Source: Orychophragmus violaceus
Taxonomy: Eukaryota; Streptophyta; Magnoliopsida; Brassicales; Brassicaceae
Direction of reading: 5' to 3'
DNA: 64,000 nucleotides
NCBI GenBank assembly: GCA_030180135.1
Contig: CM058230.1
Span: forward strand, 102,477,503 to 102,541,502
A program made the position numbers and the translations under genes. Below, in pieces: positions 1 to 13,008 of this stretch. The number at the start of each line of letters is the position of its first letter. Position 1 is the first letter of the stretch. A model generated the notes under the pieces. That model did no database searches. It saw only the letters and a list, made by a program, of their open reading frames with translations, and was not told where the DNA came from.

Positions 1-2640
1 ACCTGGTACAATACCTATATGCATATGCTTTCGTACTTATATGATGATCATCACTACCTCATAGCACTTTGGCTGTTTAACCTTTTCTCCGTTGTTTTTC
101 ATAGGTCATGGTAAAATTGAAACTCTTGGTGCTCTGGAATGATTTTAGCTACTACTGGTTGTATGAAACCTGTCCATTCCGGCCGCCCTTTTCTATTCTT
201 TCGTCAAGAGCCATAAATACTGCAAGACATTGGTTTGAATATGTTTCCAATTCGGATATGTGTATATGAGTTTGTGTCTTCTGACGTTTCTGGTTCTTTC
301 TTTTTTTCTTTCTCATATGCAGCTCCTGAGATGGTGCAGGAGATTCATGGAATTCAGTAATCACGGAATCCATGTGAGTCGTCATCCAATTCTAGCTTTG
401 AGTGTAACCATTGCTTCCATACCTATCAAAGAAGGGTGAAGAAGTCGTAAAGCTTTTTATTCTAAATTTGGTACCAAAGCTTGACATCTGTAACTTGTTT
501 TGAATCACTTAAGTTAGATTCAATTGTGTTCATTATGCTTCTTACTTAGGCTTTATTGGAGCAGGAGAAAAACGAGGAAGTTGATTGATAATGGCAAATG
601 CATGGTAGCTTTGTTTTAATGAATTCTCAATGTTTTGCAGGATGTTCTATTCTTGAAGTTAAGTTCTTAGATCCTTTATCTGGTCTTGAAACCGGACACT
701 AAAGGTACGAATAGTGGTTACGAATCTGTCTTTTCGATCCAACACCGTGTACCATTGGTTAAAAAAATTCATGATTTTAAGCGTGTTGGAACTAGTGGAT
801 GCTGCAATAACAGCTATAAGCCATTAGAGCCAATAAGACAAACCATATTACACGTTCGAAGGAGTCAAGGTATGAAATTGTTTTTAAGATTCAGTAAGTA
901 TAATCTGTAACCAAGAAAGCATATACCTTAATGTTTCTTTTATCGATAGGGATGTCATTGGTTAAGAGGTAGAAGAGATGGTTAACATGATTAATAAGAA
1001 TCATCCCCAAGAATCCGAAGTTTTCATTCATATAGGTAAATGTCAAGTAAAGCTGCACTGTGAAGAACATTTCTTGCGGTCTTTAAGCTTATCAAATCTC
1101 AAATTGATGTGTCCTTTGCAGATCCAGCTTTTTTTTTTTTACAATCTTTTTGTAGTATAAAGAAGACAAGAAAGTGTGATACCATTTGCAAAGACATTTT
1201 CTCTTCACATTTCTCTAAGGTAAATCAATATTTCTCTCTTTCTTTCTCTATTAATCCAGATCACACTCGAACCTATAATGGACGCTTTTCGCATATCTGT
1301 CAAAAGAGTTACACCGCACTTGTTGCATAACAAGATCTTCCTCCAAATTGAAGTCTTCATGCAACCAACGATGACAATACGGTATTTGAACATGGTACTA
1401 AGCCATTTATTTACCTCTTAACTCTTGTAACCATATCTGAAACATAGTATTTGGCTTTTGCTCTATAGGGACCTGCTTCAAATGTAGCTCGTGTCAGCAT
1501 TTGGCTTAGTCTCAGAGAACTCTTTGCCTCAGTAAAAATCAGACCAGAAATGAAAAGAGCCTTTACTGAGAATAGCTACAATACCTTTTGATGCTGACTG
1601 CTCATCAAAAGTTGTTTCTTTTGTGATGAGAATCCAAAGCTGAAGAAAAGTTTTTTTGAAATTGTAAAAATGCTTTTTCCATAAGCTACTTTTAACAGTC
1701 TTGGATGGACAAAAATAAGACAATAAAAATGTTTTGCTATATCAGACTCTTTCAATTGCTAATTTCACTCCCCTATTGCAATTTTTTCTTGAAGCTAAGA
1801 GTCTAATTCTTTCACATGTCAGTGTTGGAACTATCTTCTACAGTTCCGTTTCTATTCTTGTTGTCAACGGTCTTGCCCTTGTACTCTGGCTCATGAACCA
1901 AATCCGCGGTTTCTTGTGGATTTACCATTCGAACAGATGATTGCTCCGCACAAGAGCTCTCACTGTTCTGCACAACCTATGTAGTAATGAGACAATAAGA
2001 GTACATCACCATTCAAATTGAAATCTTCTATGGTTTTCTTCTTCATGTCTTCTTCTACACAAGCTATTTGAAAACAATTTCAGAGTTTGACTTTGCTCGT
2101 TTTGATCCATCAACAACTTCTTCTGATGGATTGACAGAAAAATTTTCCACAAGAAAAGCAATGCAACAATCTTCAATGTCAGAATTTGTCTATTGTTTTC
2201 ATTTACCAACTACTGTAAGACCCTAAAGATTGATGCAGAAATAGTAAGAAACCTACAAATAATAAGTTGAAAGTTGGCACTCACTTCTACACATATCATC
2301 AGTGACAAAGAGATTAGACTCAGACTCTCAACATGAAAAAGCAAGGGGAAAGAGAGAACAGAGAGCAATATGATCTTCATAAAAAAAAAAAAATAGACAC
2401 AATAACAAGTTCAAAAGATAAACAACCAGCTCAACAAAGTAAGATAAGATAAAATCTGGCCAACAAAAAAAGTGTTTTTATCATAGAGCTTCTACAGGAT
2501 CAAACCACCTAAAGTTGCGGTCAACGCCTGTGATGTGGTCAACGACAATAGTAGTAAGTCAAGAGCATGATTCAAAACAAAAACATACAACAAGATAATT
2601 GTTTATGATCATGCAAGTTATTATCACTAAAAAGATGTCT
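1..2640. other. No recognised gene
   Basis: I see no convincing gene here. Open frames are short (under 75 codons), lack recognisable motifs, and fall on both strands. Local GC-rich patches around 690-850 and 1250-1400 could be remnants of exons, but I cannot connect them into a protein I recognise. The stretch from 2220 to 2640 is AT-rich with short A runs and looks like ordinary intergenic DNA downstream of the DUF674 locus. Confidence 0.5.
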
Positions 2641-3689
2641 TCACTTATCAGAGAGGAGAGACACATACATGCTTCTTGTTGATGCTGATCTGATGCCATT
2701 TAAAATCCCTCATATCCACATCCAAATCAGTCAACATGTCAAGATTCAAAGATGAGTTTGCAGCACTTATTGTCAGGTCGTCTTTGATCCAGTATGTTGC
2801 ACTTTTCTTCACAAACCCACTAGTAACATCGAGTTGCTTTGTTGTTTTATCTGTGACCTTCTTGTTCCGAAAAAGACATGTGCCGAGAATCGATGTGGAC
2901 ATGAACCCATACTCTGTTGGAAGTGAATATGCGTTCTTGGTAGAAGTTAAATCCTTGAGGCTTGAACACAGGCTATCGATCGACCAAACTCCGAGACAGT
3001 TTCCAATAATCTCCCACATAATCTCAATAGGAACCGCCAGAAACAAATAAACTATGTCCATGAATGCTTCTTTGCTTTCATAGCATAGTATCTTAACCCC
3101 ATTGGTCTTCTTGCTAACAAGAACATTAAGAGAAACAAGTTAAGATTCTTGTGACTTTGATTTGTCCTCAGTTTCTTCTAAAACTCCTCTTGATATAATG
3201 TCATGATCAACAGACTGCTTCTTCTTCTTCTTCTCAATAAAGACATCGTTCAATGGTGTTTTCGATGTGAACAAAAAATGGAGTAAAGCTAGTACTTCTT
3301 TACTAGTCACATCTACATCCTTCTTCTCCAACTTAAGCAAATTTTCATATCCCAATCTACTGAGCTCGCTCAAAGTGAATGTGAGCCTAGAAACTTCAAC
3401 TCTCATATCATTAGTGAGGATAAAACTCTTTTTCGGACTGATAAAAGTCTCAGAGCAAGCCGAAAACGGACATGCATAATACTTCACTAGTCCCTTGTTG
3501 CCTTTATCAATCTTTCTTATCAGCTTTCTAAAACTATCAAATTTCCTATAGATCGGATGCTCAGGTAGTATTTTCCGCGAATTCATGGCCGGTCTAGAGC
3601 ATAAGCGAGATAATCTATGATTAAGGCATTCAATTATGAAGGGCATTTTCCAAAAAAAAAAATCATATATATATATATATTTAAACAAA

Positions 3690-5440
3690 GTTTGAAAGCA
3701 TAATTTTAGTTAAAACATAAGGCTTTTTAATATTGGATTTGTTATTAATAAACTTATATATTAAGTATATTAATAAATTTTATTTAATTGAAGATGAATC
3801 TATCATCTATTAAATATCCATTGAAGGACATCTCCAATTCACCCTATTTTTACCTATAAACTATATTTTAGAGTAACATTTTCTTCAAATTTTGTACAAA
3901 AATATACTGATAAAGAGATTTTTCGTTTCGAAGCGTATCATTTCCTCAAAACAGACACATTCAAGAGTAAAATTTTCTTCAAATTTTGGACAAAGAATGT
4001 ACTGATAAAGAGATTTTCGTTTCGAAGCGTATCAATTACTCAAAACACACACATTCACGTCATTGTGGCATTAAGAGGTATCCATTCATTTTAGAATATG
4101 ATAAATCAAAAGGAATACACAAATTCAAGTCAATCCAAGCCAAATTCAATTTGAAATGAGCAATCTAAACAATCCTAAGTGAATTTGCATCAAGCAATCA
4201 ACTAGAACCAAAAAAGTAACAAACATTCATAATCAAAAGCATTAGGCTCCAAGTTCATAAGCTAAACAAGAGAAATTAAGAGAAAACAATTAAACAAGGC
4301 AAGATAAATCAAATTTCAAAAAAATATAATGAAAGAAAACTCTTCGGTTAAGTTATTGATCTAAGGTGGCCTCATGAGTGATCTAGGATGTTAATACAAT
4401 CAAAAGAGTTAATGCTTAGGTCTAAATGAATAAACAAGATTAATCATATTCATATATCTTAATCATTTAATTAATTACCAATTCAAAAAAAAAATCAATT
4501 TGTGAAAAGAAAAATCAATGAGCGTTAAAAGCATGATCCAAAAGCTAAAATACTTCTTAAACTATCATTTCCATGAGATAGTCAAGTAAATCTCTATTTG
4601 GGTTCATTTAAGTATTTTCACAAACACCTTATGTGCCTGAAATCACTTAAGTTCTAGACAAGTTTGATTATGGCTAATCTAGCATTAAACACACTAAACA
4701 AGAAGGATTAGAATGATTCTAGCCCCAACCATTCAATATCCTTCCTAATCTCATCTAAATATACCTAACCCATGAGTTTTAAAGGTAACTACTCATTAAT
4801 CGCCATAAACCAACAAAATTTATGCAGATAAACTCATATCTATTATAGATTTCATCTAATTTAGAAGAATACATTGGAGATGGTATAAGAGCAAAAGATG
4901 ATATGAAATCTATTATTAAGCTAAAAACAAAACCTTATGGTGAAAACTTGTTTATTAGATTAAAAATCTTTAAGGAATCAATTTCAAATCAAGTTCGCAA
5001 ACCTAGAGACGTGCTTAATTTTATTTTAAAATAGATGACTGTTATGATAACACATAAATTTCTTAATGTTTATCATTCCAATATCGGTTGCCCTACTTGG
5101 AGAAGTTTTCCGAAGTTGAAGCTGATAAAGAATTATTTGCAGTTTACCATTTCACATGAATGATTGAACGTGATTATTTTGTTACCAGTTGAGACATATA
5201 TATGAGTGAAAAACTCAACTACTTGATTTAATGAACGATTTGGCACATAAAAGTGTCGAGAGAACCATATGTCATAAATATAAGCTTTCTGATTTATTTT
5301 TATTTTCTTACAAAATCGTTTATAGTTTTAATTTTAAGTTTTAATCTTATTTTTACTATTATTTATGATTTTAGACAAAATTTATAAAAGAGCATATTTC
5401 TAGATCCGTGTAGGGCATTCGAAAACGTTAGACCAGCACT
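3690..5440. other. AT-rich non-coding stretch inside the DUF674 locus
   Basis: This sequence lies between the N-terminal exon of the DUF674 gene and its remaining coding sequence. It has no open frame of interest. It contains a tandem duplication at 3870-4057 and then about 1 kb of A-rich, low-complexity sequence resembling decayed transposon DNA. I could not define termini or a target-site duplication, so insertion versus long intron remains open. Confidence 0.5.
3870..4057. repeat. 94-bp tandem duplication
   Basis: Two copies of about 94 bp lie directly head to tail (3870-3963 and 3964-4057). They share the core AGATTTTCGTTTCGAAGCGT apart from one extra T in the first copy, and they differ at a handful of positions. 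The unit is non-coding. Confidence 0.85.
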
Positions 5441-6868
5441 TCACGAGTTGTTATAGAAGTCCTCTTCCGACATACATTGAACACTACGATAGAGGTTAAG
5501 GAAGCAACCCAATGGAGATTCTTTCAGCATCTCTTCATCTTTCCCCAAGAGCTTTGAAATCGTGCCTACTATAAGCGCCATGAAGCTCAGGAGAACTTCA
5601 ATGAAATCCTTCCCTACTTCTGCCAGAACAACTCTGCCTTTATCCTTGTCAACAAACAACTTCAGTTTACAGATTAGAACCGCCGCCATGGTGAGATAGA
5701 AGAGAGTAAGCGAGCTACGGTGGAAGGTGGAAATTGAATTGAGGGAAGGGTAGAATGCCGATTGTAAAGCCCTACAAGATACCACCGCTTTTTTCTTCCT
5801 TTGTCGGCTAAAAGTTCCAAAATGGACCGAGTTCTGTTGGGCTTATGATACTACATAATGAGTAATTAATAATACGAAAACATCTTTTACATTGTTTTTT
5901 TTAATTGTGTGTTTATCTATGACTAGTCATATGATTCGTTCGCACCATTTGCGAGCACAAATATTTTTTTTTGTCTAAATTATATTGATTAACTTGTATC
6001 TTACAAGGGTGGAATACATAATCTGGAAGATAAACGAACAGTCTCTGGTACCAAATCCCACGCATTGGAAACTAAGGTGGCGGAACAAGTATATATCCCC
6101 GAAAACAGAACCGATGGAAAAATAAATTTCCTGGTAGAAGACCCTATGAAAGGGAACTAAAGCCTACAACTAACCCAAGAAAATCGATGAAAACCAAAGC
6201 AAGGAAATGACAACTCAAACTTGCAAACCAAAGTACCTACGAAGATCTTCGAACGAGATTTATCGATGTTGCCCATGGCCCACCAAACAATAACATCAGC
6301 TTCTCGAACAGCCACTGAGATACACACTCTCACCTCCAAAGAACCTAGACTTCATAACCCGACAAGAAGGAGCCGATACTAGCTCCAATAAAATCCTCCG
6401 GATACGGTAGCAACACAGTCCTATGTGCGCTAATTTCCCCTAGATAGAAGCCCTAAACACATCTCCATCCTAAATAGAACTGAAGAACCCCGAAGCCTGA
6501 CAAGCTGAAGCATTGTGAGACGCAAGACGACACCGGGAAAAAACATGACTGGAGAGCGCCCACAAAATCTCCACAACAAACCAAAAACATGCAAGTTGGG
6601 ACGCCAAAACCTCCATTTGACTCACCAACATCTCCAATTAACCGAGGAAGAGACTAAGTTAAACTAAAACCCAAAAGACCACCTCATCAAACCAAATTCC
6701 TAAAAACCGACCACACAACAACAAATCTCCATAAATGTCACCCTTAACGAACAAGAACGAATTCCAGCCGAAGTCAACGCAAACCAGCCTAAGCCACATA
6801 AACAACGAAGCACATACCATCACTATAACCAAAACCTGCACATCTGAGAGAATCCAAGACCAGGGACC

Positions 6869-7600
6869 TGTTGAAACTTCGAGCCAATTCTACCAAATTC
6901 AGAATTGCTGTCAAGTTCCAGATAGCCTAGGATCTAGGGTTTAGTCAATTGAATCAAGGATCTGATCTCGTGTTTACCTGGAGATTGGCAGCGGAAGATG
7001 CAAGTAATATGAGGTCTCTGGAGCGCCTCAGATGCTGCGCCTCTACCTCAGTCCACACGCACACAAGCTGGAATCCGCCGGGATGCTAGTACCGGGGCTC
7101 GGATCTTCTGGGAACTGAGTTTCTCAAGGTTTCTGTGTTTTCTCACTGAGAAAACACTGTCTGGGCGGCGCTCGTCTCTTTAGGTCGAATGTATAAGATC
7201 ACTTATATACAGACCTTGACATAAACCGAAACATCAGTCTCGGTTTCGGCCTTGTGTCGACCGACACACTTAGTGGTGTCGATCGACACACGTCTTGTGT
7301 CGACCGACGCACCCAATGGTGTCGATCGACACACCTCATTAAAACTCATATTCGATGTGTATCCAATACACATCGACCAGACCATATGCCAATGATCAAT
7401 CCCATACGAACTATGTCCAACTTGCTTAGGTGTGTGACCCTGTAGGTTCACACGATACTGGAAATGAGTTACAACTCATTTGTCATAAGCGGTTTCTAGC
7501 AAAACATTATGACTACCCAGTATCACATGAATTGTCCGATCTCGACAATACAACTATCTCTAGAGTGAGTACAATGTGATTTCAAGACATAATCCCAACA
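6869..7600 (-). repeat. copia-1 3' LTR
   Basis: The 732-bp repeat pairs with 13143-13874. It carries four copies of the dyad TGTCGAYCGACR at about 7255-7333, a feature of this element family. Open frames in it are repeated in the other LTR and are not genes. Confidence 0.93.
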
Positions 7601-10600
7601 ATCTCCCACTTGTACTGGAATCACCTATTCCTATAATCCCTTCGTCTCTATATCTCGATATGGCATAAGGCAAGAGACTGTGTCATCCTTATTATAGCCA
7701 ATATCATGTTCATCGAACTCCTGATCTATACTGATAGAACAAACGACTGACAATCACCTCGTTTGAGCACGGCCATGCATTTTCTCAGTATCAAATCTTC
7801 GATGGGCCCTGAGATATTTATCTCCCGTTCTAGGAGGGACAAATCCCATCTTGTACCATCCCTGTTTCTACACATACTTCATGATACGCATAAGCAATGC
7901 CGTTATAGCCGCCAGTTACGGAACGACGTTTGACAAGGTCAAAACGCACCAATTCATATGCTAGAAATCATGATGAACTCAGGTCTAAGGACTATATTCT
8001 ATAGTCGTAATGAGAACATCCCATGACACTGATATAACTATCCTGTGGAGTTCTCATTAGCGGGTCATGTCCGATCATATGTTCACCAACATATATCTAT
8101 GTGATTGACTGTGATAATCATATCATTGACTCCATGAAACTTAGTCCAACAGTCACCTCACATGCTAGTCTCTCGTGGTTATTGATGTCCCACTTCAACA
8201 ACCTTGACTAGGGACAATCATAATTTATGTCATCTTTTACTTATAGGGTTTCATGATCAAGTCCTCAACTTGATGACCTATAAAATGAACATAAAATACT
8301 TTGGGACCATTACTTAATTATCCAATAATTAAATAATACCGATGTCAGTTTTAACTTACACAAACATTGCCATAGCATGTTTATATAAAGATTATAACAT
8401 AACTAAAATAACTCCCACTGGAATCAAGATCATTTGTTCAGATATCTTATACCTACAGCAACAGAATAAATCTCGTGCTTAGGTTGTGGGAGAGACTGCG
8501 GTGTTTTTGCTTGAAACAATTCCAACAAACCACACCGCCATTCAGATAAAAGCATTATTCTACGGTCCACTGTTGGAGCTCTTCCAACAGATAGCACCGT
8601 TATTCAGACAAAGAGATATGCCAGGTGGGAACCGGGAATCGTCTTTGTCCGTCTAACTACTTTCAACTGGTTCGTCACTTTACCAGTTCACCACGAACCT
8701 ATCTTTAGTGTTCCTCAAACACTTGGGATATTTCTGGTAACTGTTCAGTGACTATTACCGGAACGCATTGGTATTTTCTCGTCATGATTTATGCGTAAGC
8801 TGCATCTTGACGAGCGCAAACATGGCATTTATGATGGATTCTATTGCAGCAGCATTAGCAATCACACTCATTAATATTAGTTCAGCTAGTGTTCAAAACA
8901 CTTCATCTTGCTAATATTGTTACTAGCTCAGCCAGTGTCCAAGACACTTCATCTTGCTTAGATTATTGCCATAAGACCTTTGGTATGAAGCCATTCTTCG
9001 AATCAAGCACATTTGAACTGTCTAATACCTTATTAACATAAGGATTTTGACACGATCCAATTAGCCTTTCTGATCCATTCCAATGGATCCTTATTCCAAG
9101 AACTTTCACGGCCTTCTCCCATGTCTATCGTTAAACTTGACTTCCGACCCAAATCTTGACAAGACTTTAGCGTCGGAACGTCGTTTATGAGATTTAAGTA
9201 TGTTATCTACATACAGTGTGAGAATTGCCATTACGCTCCCACTAGTCTTCTTGTAATCGCATGGTTTCATCTCTTTTTGATCAAGTCAAAACTTTTGACC
9301 ATATTATCAGAATGCTGATTCCAACTCCAAGATGTTTGCTTCAATCCAGAAGTGGATCGGTGAAGCTGACATGCATACCCAGCCAATTTTTCGGAGTTGG
9401 GGCTCACCATCGCTTCTTTGAATTTCGCATGCTCGTCACTTTTCAATGATCAATAGATCACGACAATAGGCTACGAGAAATCACTCTCGAGTCAGTGACG
9501 GATCCTTTCGGATCTGCGAATTTCAGGCTCCACAGGTGTAGATCCTACAGCACTTTGTAGATCTCACCGCTGCTCTTCCTCAACAGGTTGAGCAGCCTCC
9601 TGTGTTTATCGAATTTCTTCGATGTGCACTTTTACTCCCACTGTTCCTTTCGAAAGAACGATCTTTCTCAAAAGACACAGTTCCGAACAACAATACTTTG
9701 TCCACGGATTGGTTGCAAAAGTAGCAAGCCTTGGTTTCCTTAGGACAACCAGCGAGGTAGAACTTATCAGATGTGGGTTCAAGTTTGTTTATTGACTACT
9801 GTCTTACACAAACCTTGCAATCCCAATTAATCAGAAAAACAAAATTTGGAAATCACCCATTCCACATCCAATGTGGTGTTTTTCACTGATTCTGATAGAA
9901 ACTTATTTAGCGTAAACATAGACATTTTAGAACGTATTCTTAAATGATTATGGAAGATTCCTGTGATCACTAATCGGAGCGTATCTAATAAGATCCGATT
10001 CTGTCAGATGATCACCCAATTCTTGACTCAAGCATTTTCCTCCGCGATTCAATCGAGGATCTCAATACTTTTGTCAAATCGGTTCTACACTTTATTTTTG
10101 GAACTCCTCAAGGGATTCATGTCCGTGTCTCATCAAATGAACACAGCCATACTTATTGATGCCATCAATAAGGTAATAAAGTACAGAAGATTTCCTTTGG
10201 TACTAATGCTCGTTGGGCCGCATACATCAGTATGTGCAAGGCCCAATAAGCCTCTGGCCCGTTTCCTTTAGCTCTGCTAAAGGGGCCTTAGTCATTTGGT
10301 CCAGTGAACAGGATTCATATCTCAAATGATTAATAATCAAATGAGTCCAAAACTATGGAACTTCTGAATCCGCTTCACGACTATGCCAAAGAAAAGTCGA
10401 GTTCGAGTCATCAGACTTAAACCTTTAGTATTTGTGTTATATTCAAAATTACGCTGGTTTAAGATATAAAACCCATTCCAAACGGGGTGCTGCCATATGA
10501 TATTTCATTGAGATCTAAAGAACAAAACTTGTCTTTTATCAAAATGAAAAACATCCAAATTCTTTACAAGAAAATGAACGACATTTCTGCACAAGGCAGA

Positions 10601-10742
10601 TACATAGTAGCAATTACTTAATTTTTAAAACCAAGTATGAAAGGCTCCTACAAGTGGAGAATCTCTACGGCTCATGCAGCAACCATTGCTTCATACCAGA
10701 CACGCAGTTCCACTTGTCCTTTCTTCAACGTTCTACTGTCGC
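7601..10742 (-). pseudogene. copia-1 degenerate pol region
   Basis: This stretch lines up by eye with the pol region and 3' untranslated part of copia-2 (26087-29940): compare 9981-10430 with the integrase part of copia-2 around 29040-29580. It has many small deletions and stop codons, and no protease, integrase, reverse transcriptase or RNase H frame survives. Total internal length is only about 0.4 kb less than copia-2, so decay was by many small changes rather than one deletion. Since the LTRs are nearly identical, most of this decay probably predates the last insertion. Confidence 0.75.
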
Positions 10743-11603
10743 TTAGGTCCTGCATATTTCAAAAAATATCAGTACCACAACTAGTATCCAATACTCACGT
10801 AGAACTTTAAATAATAACACAATACCTGAAGAAGAAGTACCATACATCTTCTCCATCTCTTGTGAATCTTCCAAGAATTTAATGCAATTTCTCTTCCAAT
10901 GCCCAAACTCTTTACAGTAGCAGCATTTATCAACATCAGATGGGCCTGACTTGGGCTTAAAAGATGACACAGGTTTATCCCGATTCTCAAATCTTTTACC
11001 CTTTTTGATGTTTTGCTCTGCTGTCTTGAGCATGCAATGCAGCTCAGTCAACGTCTTCGTCAAGCCTTTCTTGATATGGTTCTTCATGAACTTATCATAA
11101 CTTGACGGCAGTGACTGCAGAATGATGTCAGTAGCCAACTCCAAGCTGACAGGACAATCCAGTCTCCCCAGGTTATCAATGTAACCCATCATTTTAATGA
11201 CATAAGGACTTACTGGAGCATCCTCTGGTAGCTTACACCCAATGAGAGACTTCACCATCTGGAATCTCTCAACTCGTGCCAGATCCTGAAACTTCAGTTT
11301 CAGGCTGGTGATCATCTCTATTGGCGACTCCATGTTCTCGTATTGACTTTTCAAATCTGAGTTCATGGTAGCCAACATCAGACCACGCACATCTACCACA
11401 TCAATATAATGCTTATTCCAAGCATCATATACTGCATTCGAGCGATTGGTCCCAAGCCTTTCTGGAAGAGCTTTCTCAAGGACATAGTCCTTGCTCTCCT
11501 GCTTGAGGATTAATCTCAAATTCCGATACCAATCCAGGAAGTTGGATCCATTTAACTTGTCCTTCTTAAGGACGGATCGCAACGAGAAAGTAGTCATAGA
11601 CAT
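10743..11603 (-). CDS. copia-1 gag-like capsid protein
   Basis: This open frame of 286 aa starts MSMTTFSLRSVLKKDKLNGS and shows the copia gag pattern: the start NFLDWYRNLRLILKQE, a middle region with SLKLKFQDLARVERFQ and MMGYIDNLGRLDCP, then the CCHC zinc knuckle CYCKEFGHWKRNC at about residues 228-240. Gag packages the element RNA in virus-like particles. The last 35 or so residues are a read-through into the damaged pol start and do not look conserved. It matches the gags of copia-2 and copia-4 in this window. That gag is open while pol is not suggests a non-autonomous element that supplied its own capsid. Confidence 0.8.
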   Translation of the reverse strand: MSMTTFSLRSVLKKDKLNGSNFLDWYRNLRLILKQESKDYVLEKALPERLGTNRSNAVYDAWNKHYIDVVDVRGLMLATMNSDLKSQYENMESPIEMITSLKLKFQDLARVERFQMVKSLIGCKLPEDAPVSPYVIKMMGYIDNLGRLDCPVSLELATDIILQSLPSSYDKFMKNHIKKGLTKTLTELHCMLKTAEQNIKKGKRFENRDKPVSSFKPKSGPSDVDKCCYCKEFGHWKRNCIKFLEDSQEMEKMYGTSSSGIVLLFKVLREYWILVVVLIFFEICRT

Positions 11604-12316
11604 AAGCTGAAATCCAAGAATGACAAAGATTTAGTTATGTATATCATGAGAAATCTTATCTAATAAGAAAACTCGCATTATATTCAAACAATGTTTCCTC
11701 TATGAATATAATGATCCAAGATCCATACTTCACCAAAATCTGAGTGGACGACTCGTCATCACCCAAAATTTAGTTATCTAGGTAAGCAAATCATTGCTAA
11801 TTGTACCCAGTACAACTCTTGGTCGCAGATAAGACAATCCATGTCTCATCTACTCTGACGTCTCTGGGCCCAGAACTTCTGATAGCCCAGTCAAGTAAAA
11901 CAATCTCTTCTGTCTTGTGATCATTAACAGTCGCACTGCGAGTCTATCAATGAACACCTGCCTTGCTTAGGTCACTGTGGATACCAAGGACTCCAAGACT
12001 ATCCAACAATGAACCGAGTCTTGACAGTAGACGAGATTGGGCAAGAAATCAAGGTCACTTGATGGTTAGTTGAGGAAACTAAACTCTGAAAGGTTAGCAA
12101 ATCAATCTATTAGGTCATGTAATTTTTGATGTCAAGCACCGCAAGTCCATCAACATAATTACCTTACTCACCTAATTGTGGACACCAAGCTCTTGGCTAG
12201 ACCATCACACAACGAAATGAGTCATGACAGTTGACCATATTGAAGCTAAACTTTGATCAAGGTTTAAGTCTATTTTGGTTTCTGCAAATTCAAGGTTCAA
12301 TAACCAGAATTTCGAA

Positions 12317-13008
12317 CTCGGTGTCGATCGACGCAAACCATGTCTGTCGATCGACACCACCAAACAAAACCGGAATTCAATAACCGGTTAATCCAATTAA
12401 CCCGGTTCATCGAACCGGTCATGTCGATCGACACAACCTGTGTGTGACGGTCGACATAAACCTTAACCGAGGACAGTTTTGATAACCGGTTCAATCCAAT
12501 TGAACCGACTTATCAGATCAAACTGATCTTAACCATTCAAATCGGTTTATTCTAATTGTGATAATTGGTTCAATCCAATTGAATCAATTCATCCAATTTA
12601 AACCGTTTTAACCAGTTTCAAGTAATTGCGATAACCGGTCCAATTCCATTGAACCGTATTATCCAATCAAACTGATTCAAACCATCGGTTTATGCTAATT
12701 GAGATAATCAGTTCAATCCAATTGAACCAATTCATCCAATTTAAACCGATTTATTCGGTCTTAACCAAGCATGATAACCGGTCCAATCCAATTGAACCGA
12801 TTAACCATTCGCTAGGTCTGTGTCGACCGACACTAACCTGTGTCGATCGACACTCGACCGAATCTGCTCTGTGTCGACCGACATTCAACCTGTGTCGATC
12901 AACAAAGAAGGCTTTCGGTTTTTCTTCGCGAAAAACCCTAGCCGCCGAATCTGTCGATTTCGCTGTTCTGTGTCGACCGACACACCTAGTGTGTCGATCG
13001 ACACTGTG
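12317..13008. repeat. Interspersed CGATCG-centred palindromes
   Basis: Copies of TGTCGATCGACA or the near-palindrome TGTCGACCGACA occur at about 12321, 12341, 12422, 12821, 12841, 12871, 12893 (imperfect), 12970 and 12991, with a variant near 12444. They often come as a pair about 20 bp apart, one GACC type and one GATC type. The same dyads occur in the LTRs of copia-1 and in the LTR and leader of copia-2. Confidence 0.85.
12481..12815. repeat. Tandem array, 70-79 bp monomers with stem-loop
   Basis: Five monomers start at 12481, 12560, 12630, 12703 and 12773 (spacings 79, 70, 73 and 70 bp). Each begins GATAA and carries an inverted repeat of the type GGTTCAAT-CCA-ATTGAACC, an 8-bp stem with a 3-base loop that is perfect or nearly so. 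A diverged copy lies near 12373. Related single copies sit in the copia-2 leader (about 31535 and 31671). Confidence 0.8.

Larger units (their letters stand above)
2648..5689 (-). pseudogene. DUF674 family gene, probably disrupted
   Basis: DUF674 proteins are plant proteins of unknown function built from two related halves. The N-terminal exon begins at the ATG at 5689 (MAAVLICKLKLFVDKDKGRV..., then KDFIEVLLSFMALIVGTI) and stops at 5441 after GCFLNLYRSV, where family members continue. The rest of the first half lies at 3688-3143, ending in the family-like FILTNDMRVE, LSRLGYENLLKLE and LFTSKTPLNDVF. The second half follows at 3139-2648 (LNVLVSKKTNGVKILCYE, then FLAVPIEIMWEIIGNCLGV and FVKKSATYWIKDDLT). 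Reading 3688 to 2648 stays in one frame, interrupted only by a TAA at 3140-3142. A 1.75 kb AT-rich stretch without coding capacity separates the first exon from the rest; it could be a large intron or an insertion. An unseen intron spanning the TAA would rescue the gene. Confidence 0.72.

Noticed and set aside
7203..7451. 82-codon minus-strand frame, repeated at 13477-13725
   Set aside because: Identical copies because both lie in the LTRs of copia-1; no independent gene.
12317..13008. CRISPR-like appearance of regularly spaced palindromes
   Set aside because: The host is a plant, spacing is irregular, spacers are not unique, and the repeats lie in a retrotransposon leader.
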